Source: Patella vulgata (lineage: Eukaryota > Mollusca > Gastropoda > Patellidae). Taken from it: a stretch of 64,000 bases of DNA. Where the stretch lies: contig NC_065881.2 in the NCBI RefSeq assembly GCF_932274485.2, forward strand, positions 8,900,613 to 8,964,612. Reading direction: 5' to 3'. This document shows, one piece after another, positions 38,798 to 47,700 of this stretch. Position numbers and translations under genes: made by a program. The first letter of the stretch is position 1, and each line of letters opens with the position of its first letter. Below the pieces are notes generated by a model. It ran no database searches and was not told the origin of the DNA. It saw nothing but the letters and a program-made list of their open reading frames with translations.

Positions 38798-41700
38798 TCT
38801 CTCCAACTGTAAACATTTTTGTTTGCATGCCAGACGTCTGGTTAATAAATCTGTATTAAAAACGTTAACCCCCTTTACCAATGAATCCCCGAACGTTTCG
38901 CGGCCTATACACTGGGACGGTTTTTGCCTTGACCTTTAGACGTAAAATGAAATGAAATAGTGGTTAACGTCCCACTGTTCTGCTCCGACTGGGCTAATGA
39001 AGACGGGCATACGCCGTACAGTGTGCTATGAGGGGAATTCTGCCCGGGCAGCGGCAATATGACCTAATCTTATATAGAATTCCAACCGCCAAGGGGTAAT
39101 TCTCAATACCGAAATATATCAGATTCCTCGGGTCACCAGAAGAGCGACGAGTCTGTATCTCCTTTATTTGAAATGTACATGTTTATGACTATTTGTTTTA
39201 TGTATTATGAAAATGGAATATCAAATGTGAATGTTTAAAAAATTTAATTGCCAGGGACTAGGAGGGTCTGTTTCAAGGTTTGAAATGTTGTTTTCTTTTA
39301 GTTCTTTATTGTATTATTTTTTGTCTCTTAGGTTATATTATTTATTGTCTCTTGGGTTATATTATTTATTCTCTCTTGGGTTGTGTTATTTTAGTTTAGC
39401 TTGAGTTGGGTTATTTATTGTTGTATTGGTTTATTTATCGTCGCTTGTGTTATGTTATTTTAAGACTGTTCCTTTCAAGTTTAGACAGCATGTGTTAATA
39501 CATGTATATATATACATTCATCAAGGAATGATTTGAATTGCAACATAATTAAACCATGTTATATCAAACTTGACTTTATTATCTTGTGATGAAATTTATA
39601 CACACATATTTTAATGCGATTGTATTTTGCCGTTACAATGTCTGTCTTCGCGTCCGTCGATCTGTCGTTATCATTTAGAGGCTGAGATAATCCAATTTGA
39701 AACTAATATAGATTGTCTTTCTAATTGAAATGAGGGTTGTTCTCCTATTTAGGCTTAGATTTTGTTCCAGTCTTCCTTAACATTATATTGGTATTTGGGT
39801 GTCTATCTTGTTGAAAAAGAGAATCCTATTGATTTCAGCAATTTTTGATATTAACTTCCAGAATTATTCCCCATTGCAACAAATTCTTGTTAGCACCGTA
39901 TAAGCTTCATTTATTATATGATTTTTATTATTGGAATTTTTAGCAGTTATTTAACTCATTCAAAGGAAAGGGGTCCTATTGATTTTTGACAGTATCTTCC
40001 AGAAATACTTTGTCAAAAAAAAAATCCCGTTAGCAACTAAGAAACTTTAATTATAAACTGATCTTTTTAATACTTTTGAGTTGTTTAACTCTAATTGTTT
40101 GGATGACTTACCTGCTTTTGATTGTATATTTCGTTTCATGCAACATAAATTTTGTCCACATTATCTTTCAGTTCTGTCAAATTTAAAGATTGTTCAAATT
40201 CACAGAAATTATTCTCATACACAGCTATATAGATAACGTGTAATAATATACACGTGTGCAGTTGTGAAAAGAAAAATAACAGACCATTCTCCTTGACTGG
40301 AAGTTATATTCTAGGGTGAATGTAAAAATGTTCCATGGATTTCCTCCAGGTTAACTTTCTAGTCAAATGAAATGAAATGGGGTTTAACGTCCTACTGAAC
40401 TTTCTAGTCAAAGACTCATAATGCTATATTGTTTTATATTACAGAGTTTCTACTCCAAGTAGAATAGGTTTAACCTCATCTCCTGGGGGTTATAAAGGCT
40501 CGACTTGTTATCGTAAGAATTTACTTTCTTCAATTTGTTTTTTTACTATATATCAAATCTTAAAAGTTTAAAAAAATCCCTTTGCACCAAGAAAATAGAC
40601 AACAGTCTACAAAGCAGTGACCCGCTGTTGAGTTTACCCCATAGTCTATTTAAACATAGTTTTATTTCACATGTGATGCTTACATTTTTTGTTTTTAGCC
40701 TCTCCGACAAGATCACCGAAATCGTCATACCAGACTAAAATTAATTCTGCTTTACAGTGAGTAATATAATGTAATAATGCATTTATTGACCACCAGGCAA
40801 TACATATGTGTATATTGGCAAACCAACAAGATTCACTTATTACAATAAAGAGTGCATAAAAAAAGCACACAGAAGTACATGTTCCTGAAGCAACGACTGC
40901 GAGTTTTACAACATCTGGCCGTTGCTTGTTTACTTCACAATTCCCGAACTTATAGCTTTGTTATCTACAGACACTTGAGCAGTAGCGTCCAATCAGAGGT
41001 TGTGACATCGTGATCTCCACATTGAATGAACCTTGAACTTTACAACTCGATTATCACAGGTAGACATTTTAGCTTGAAAGCGCGAGACTTGGTATTCGCG
41101 ACGATCGAGGAATCTGATAGGCTCACAAGTTGGGCTTGTACCCAATCGAAATTAGTGCCGCAATATTCAGAGTATTACGTGAAGGCCTTGATAAGATGTA
41201 CGTAGTTAAAGCGAGATCAAGCCTTCTATTGAAGATGACAGAAGTATGACATATACGCCACGGGCCAATTCCATACAAATCTGATAATTCGATTATGACC
41301 TACTTATATTCACTGACTTCACAGGCGCAACATATCACGACGTTTAGTTTCCGTCAAATACAATCTGTCTAATGCCCTATAGATAGCAGTATATTGCCAT
41401 GTTTACTGGGATCACGACTAGAATAACCCAAGTTGGAATCCTGACGTAGATCAAGGGAAGAATCATGTTATACACCTCCCGAAATGCAGTATTTAAGTTT
41501 TAATCATTTTTTTTTACTTTCAGCACAATGTCTTTATCACAGGTAAAATGCCGAACTTTATTCTTTATTCCGAAATTACATCAAAACTTCTTAATTCATA
41601 TATCATAGGTGAAATTCTATTAGAATTTGATAAATACTTCAATCTTGTTTTTTAATTTTGATGTTTCTAATTTCAAAGTGTGATTTTCTAGCCATTGATT

Positions 41701-44700
41701 ATCTCATTATTTTAGCATTCTTCCACCCCATTATTATCACAGACACGTTTAACAGCAAGAACTCCACCATCTGGTGGAAAAATGGGTTAGTGTTCCAATT
41801 TATTTTAATCAGACTACATATTGCTATCAATACGTATTTGAATTCATTCTAGAATTAAAAGTTTTTGACAAATTTTACTAGGTTTTAAAAACATGTCCTG
41901 CTGAAGTAGCCGGAGGCGTTTCCCGGAATTTGAACAGCTGGGGTTCACGATCGAACAACGTCAAGATTGGCGTAACGTCTGGAGGATTACCCGAGAATTT
42001 AATAAAATCAGAAGTTGAGACAATACTTCTGCCCCTTTAGTCGCATACATATATAAGATTAGAGTGGAGTAAGCCCAAAATGGCAATGATGTTCCGCACG
42101 TTTGTTTGACATCCATTGGCAGTGGATTTAACAAGTCTCTATCACAGTTGCCCATATTGAAATAGATCAACTGACACTAACGATTTGTATTGTCGGATGA
42201 GGTAGGTGGAAAATAGCCGCCTGTACAGAGATTCTAAGCCCCTATTTAAAACCAAACTTCGTTATGTACACCGGAATCAACTGCTGCTTGATGATGTGTT
42301 TAAAATTTGGTTTTATTTTAAAGTTTTAGACTTTTTGAAATTACTTTACCTAAAACTTGCTTGTTATGATAGCCACGTTGAACCAAAATCCCCAGCGATT
42401 TACTCACGGAGTTAACCCCACTTAAAAATAAATCAAATGTCAACCTTTTAAGATTAGTTTTGATTATCTTAATTATTTAAACGTTGATTGTTTTTTTGTG
42501 TGTTTTTATTTTTTTAGGTATTTGTTATTTTTTTTAATCAGTAAAAGAGTTTTGCGCATTTGATTTTTATCTCGAAAGTAATTATTTTTAAACAAATCAA
42601 TAGATGTAATTTGTCATTGTAGGATTAATGAATGGTACCCCAACTAATACACAAATGAATCCACAACAAACACCACGGTAAATCATTTCAGTTATAATGA
42701 AGACCATTGATTTATTTAAATCGATCTGTTTCACGCGTCCATCGGTTTAATTTGATTTTTGGAAAATTATAAGAATTATCACTTTTTTGTCATGTATTTT
42801 AGGCTTGCCTTTTATAGCTATTATTCATGAAGATTATCGATTTTTGTGCAATCTATAACCTTGGCACATGTCGACTGTTTTAATTTTGAAAAATATTTTT
42901 GGAAAATGTTTTTGGTCTTGTTGCAATTAGAAAGATCAGTATTGAAGGTATGAATCAATATATATGTAAATTATCTTCCTTTCAGTTATTGTCGAGCTCT
43001 TAAGTCCAATTGTATTGATTACAGAGTACTCTTAATTAAGTAAAAACTAACATGTAATATATTAATTATATTCATTCGATCATGCTTTTTCCAAACTATA
43101 GATCGACGACTTGCACTGTTTGATACTTAACAGGTCAGAACTTCAGAACTGACATTGTGATTTTTCAACTTGCTATTTGTTATTGAAAACACATCAAAAT
43201 AGATAAACTTAATGATAGTAATGACACGTTGTTGGCGTGGGTAATAGAGGTTCTAATACGCTATAGTTGCCAATAGAAACAAGGGATGGAGTTAGTGTGG
43301 ACTGATTTGCAATCATTCGATGCTTAATGATTTCCCTTCATTAGTAAAGTCAATACGTATAATGTATGATAGCATATGGTATAAATAACTTTAAATTTAT
43401 TTAATGGACCTTATTTCCAATGCCGTATATTAAATTATTATATAAATTACTTTAAATTAATTTTAAGTACCTTACTTAGTGGGCCCTATTTTCAATGGCT
43501 TATTTCACATTCCTTATTTCCCATTATTATATAGGCTTTACACTATAGAGCCCGACGTAACTGTAGTATAAACTTACAGGCTGCATGCAGGGAGAAAGAA
43601 AAATGGGGCTCGACACAAACTAAGATATTTCGGGACTAACATATGGTTCAATTTTGTTTCAATAATTCGCTTGCGCATAGGGGTCTTTAGCAGTGGAAAG
43701 AAACCAGAGAAGCCCGGTTATAACCCACGAGGTTGGACAGGCGATCCTACTCCTTGTCACGCCAGTTAACTCAATGACAGACCTTATGATACAGTGCTAA
43801 CCATTCGGCCATCCGCTACCCCCCCCCCCCCCCCCGTCCTTACATGCAGGGACAAGTCACACTAATTGAATACCAATGGATGATTAAACATACATTATGC
43901 AAGATCAAAATCTGCCAATTGTAGGTCTTTCTTTAGGCCTGAAATGTTATCTAAATTATTAATTAGACATTAATTAACTTATCCAGACCATAATCAATTC
44001 TCGATGGCATCACTAGCCTGCGATGTTTCTTGGATTTGCTGTTCGATTTCCATTCATGATTTAGTCATGAAATGGATAATCGAGACTATGTTTTTTTTTT
44101 ATCGTACCGACTTTATTAATGATGATCGAGGATAGGCCGAAAATTCACTCGCTAAAATCTCGGTTAAGAGTAGATCAATTTGACTGAAATTTTCAGCAAA
44201 TTCCCTTTACATTATCTAGTTTGTAACTATTATAGTGAGAACTGCCAGCTCTTTATCTAATCTCCCATTCACGTGGCTGAGTGGGTAAGACGCTAGCTCG
44301 CTAGCCTGGAGGTCGGGTGTTCGATCCCTGCATTGGCCGAGAAAGTTCATCCAGATTTTCCGGCGTGGTTCTCCCTTGTCAGTGATGCAGGCCGGAGGGG
44401 CTGAAAAGGAAAGCTGTCTAGTCGTTCGGATGGGACGAAAAACCGAGGTCCCGTGTACACATTGGCGTGCACGTAAAAGATCCCTTGGCAGTTGGAATTC
44501 GATATAAGAGTAGGCCGTAGTGCCGCTGTCCGGGCAAAATTTCCCTCATAGCACACTGTATGGCGTATGCCCGTCTTCATTAGCCCAGGTTAGGAGCAGA
44601 ACAGTAGGACGTTAAACTCCATTTCATTTCGTTTTTCTAATCTCCCATAATGTATCTTTAATATCAGCAATTAAAGATGCATTATGTAAGAGATAAATCT

Positions 44701-47700
44701 GCCTATTGCAGGTTATTCTTCTGGCTTCGTCCAACCTCGTGGATTTTCTCCTGGTCTCCCGGTTTCCTCCCACTGCTAAAGTTCCCTACGCGCAAGCTAA
44801 TTATTGAAATAAAATTGAACCATGTGTTAGTCCCAAAATGACCTTGTTTGTGTCGAGTGGACGTTAAATCCCATTTCTCTCTCTCTTCTGGCTTCAAATT
44901 ATTATTTAGATATTTATTCATATATCAAGCTGCTCAAGCCCATTATAAACACTCTAAACTTCACACAGCCATAACTTCGCCAAGAATGAAGTAATTTGAA
45001 TGAAATTTTTAATATGTTCATTTTATTCGTTATCTATTTCTGAACTATTATATATAGCAGAAACGGCATCTTTGAGAGTCTTGTTTTACATTCGTTTTGG
45101 AAAAAGGCTGGTTGGATGGCCGAATGGTTAGCATGTGTACGCTGTATCATAAGGTCTGTCATTGAGTTAACTGGCGTGGGTTTCGATTCCCCGGTTGTAT
45201 TGACAAGAAGTAGGGTCGCCTGTCCAACCTCGTGGGTTTTCTCTGGGTCCTCCGATTTCCTCCCACTGCTAAAGACCCTTACGCGCAAGCGAATTATTGA
45301 AATAAAATTGAACCATATGTTAGTCCCGAAATGACCTAGTATGTGTCGAGTGGACGTTAAACCCCATCTCTCTCTCTCTCTCTCTCTCTCGTTTTGGAAA
45401 TGAAAGCTAATAATACAATGCAGTATTTTTTGATATTTTTTTTACAGGTCTATACCGCATCCTATCCAGTTAAGTCCAATGTCTAGTCCAATGCATGCCA
45501 GGTATGATACACCTTATCTATTGTTTCAATAGCATTAAAGGACAATATTGGTGTCCCATTAGTTTGTTCAAAAGAACTATGATGATCAGCGACTTTAAAG
45601 GACAATTTTGGTGTCCGTCATTATCACATATGTGATAGAACTGGTTAAATACGTTCCAAATAGAATTTTAACACAGAGATCATTGCTACGATAGATGCGT
45701 AATAAAGGTTTCAACAACGCAAGTGACGAACGCAAAAGGAAAACACGTGTTATCCTTCTATATAACTAACTGAAGTGACGAGTGATAACAGATACACTGG
45801 CGAATTTCTGCTCACTAATGATTCCTTATCAAGGTTTTGGACCCTCTAGAGAGAGGACACAATTTTGATCCGATTTTGATGAAACTTGAAATACATGTTT
45901 ATAACCCAAAGATCTTGGTTCCTGTCAATATTCATGCATATCGGATCGTAACTTCCTGAATTCCTTGATTGTACTCTGTCCATCTCTTGCAAAATGTGGG
46001 CGTATCTTGCATGGCAACCGCTTGTTAGAATATGCTTTTATCATTCGTCACTTCAATTAGTTATATAAAAGGATAACACGTGTTTTCCTTTTGCGTTCGT
46101 CACTTCCCTTTCTTGAACGCTTCATAACGCATCTACCGTAGCAATGATCTCTGTGTTAAAATTATATTTGGAATGTGTTTAACCAGTTCTATCACATATG
46201 TGATAATGACTGACACCAAAATTGCCCTTTAAGTTATTGAATTGGAATACACAGGTCACAATGACACAGTGACTTTTCCACAAGGCATATGTAGTCGATA
46301 TGAAGCAAGCAGTGGTGTACTGTCAATTTTTAATTTTATTCAGGTTGTGTGAATAGGAAATGAAATAAAATGAAATCAAATGGGGTTTAACTTCCTACTG
46401 TTCTACTCAGACTGGGCTAATGAAGACGGGCATAAGCCATACAGTGTGATATAAGAGACATTTTGCCCGGACAGTGGCACTACGGCCTACTCTTATTTAA
46501 AATTTCAACTGTCAAGGGATCTTTTACGTGCACGCCAATGTGTACACGGGACCTCAGTTTTGGTCCCATCCGAACGACTAGACAGCTGTTCTTGTCAGGC
46601 TCTCCGTCATGCACCACTACGCCCTTTTCCGAAATTTGGAATTTACGAAACTTGAAATATAGGATTATATCCCAAAGATCTCTCTTTCTTTCGATATTGG
46701 CATATATCGGACCGTAAGTTTCTGTATTGTGGCCCGGATTGTGCGAAAAATTGCTTTTTTAGCCTATTCTCTGTCAATCACTTCGAAGAAAGCAGGGGAC
46801 TATTAAAATGGGTTCGTCTGTCTCTCTGTCCGTCCGTCTGTCCGTCACACTTTTTGGGACACAATAACTCTCCTTCTAATTGCGCTAGAATGTTGAAACT
46901 TGGTGTGGGTGTTTATTAGGCCAATGCCTTGATGGAGTTCAAAGATGGGCATTTTCTGCTTAGGGTAAGCAGAGATAAGCAATTTGATTGGTTGATGCTT
47001 TTGGACACAATAACTTTAGTTCTAATTAAGTGAGAGTGATGAAACTTGGTGTAGAGTTTCACTTCATCAATACCTTGACTAAGTTCGATAATGAGCATTT
47101 TCTGTTCGGGGTAAGCAGAGCGATAAGCAATTTGATTGGCCGATACTTTGGAACACAATAACTCTCCTTCTAATTGAGGAAGCATGTTCAAACTTGGTGT
47201 ATGTGTTTATTAGGTCAATGCCTTGATGGAGTTCGAAGGTGAGCATTTTCTGCTTAGGGTAAGCAGAGATAAGCAATTTGATTGGTTGATGCGTTGGGAC
47301 ATGATAACTTTAGTTCTAATTAAATGAGAGTGATGAAATTTGGTGTATACCTGGACTAAATTCGATAATGAGCATTTTCTGCTCAGGGTAAGCGGAGCGA
47401 TAAGCAATTTGATTGGTCGAGACTTTGGAACATAATAACTCTCATTCTAATTGATCTAGAATGTTCACACTTGGCTTAGGTGTTTATTAGGTGAATGCCT
47501 TGATGGAGTTTGAAGATGAGAATTTTCCGCTGAGGGTAAGCAGAGATAAGCAGTTTGATTGGTTGATGCTTTGGGACACGATAACATTAGTTCTAATTAA
47601 GTGAGAGTGAGGACGCTTGGTGTATAGTTTTATCACATCAATACCTTGACTAAGTTCGATAGTGAGCATTTTCTGCTCAGGGTAAGAAAAACGATAAGCA

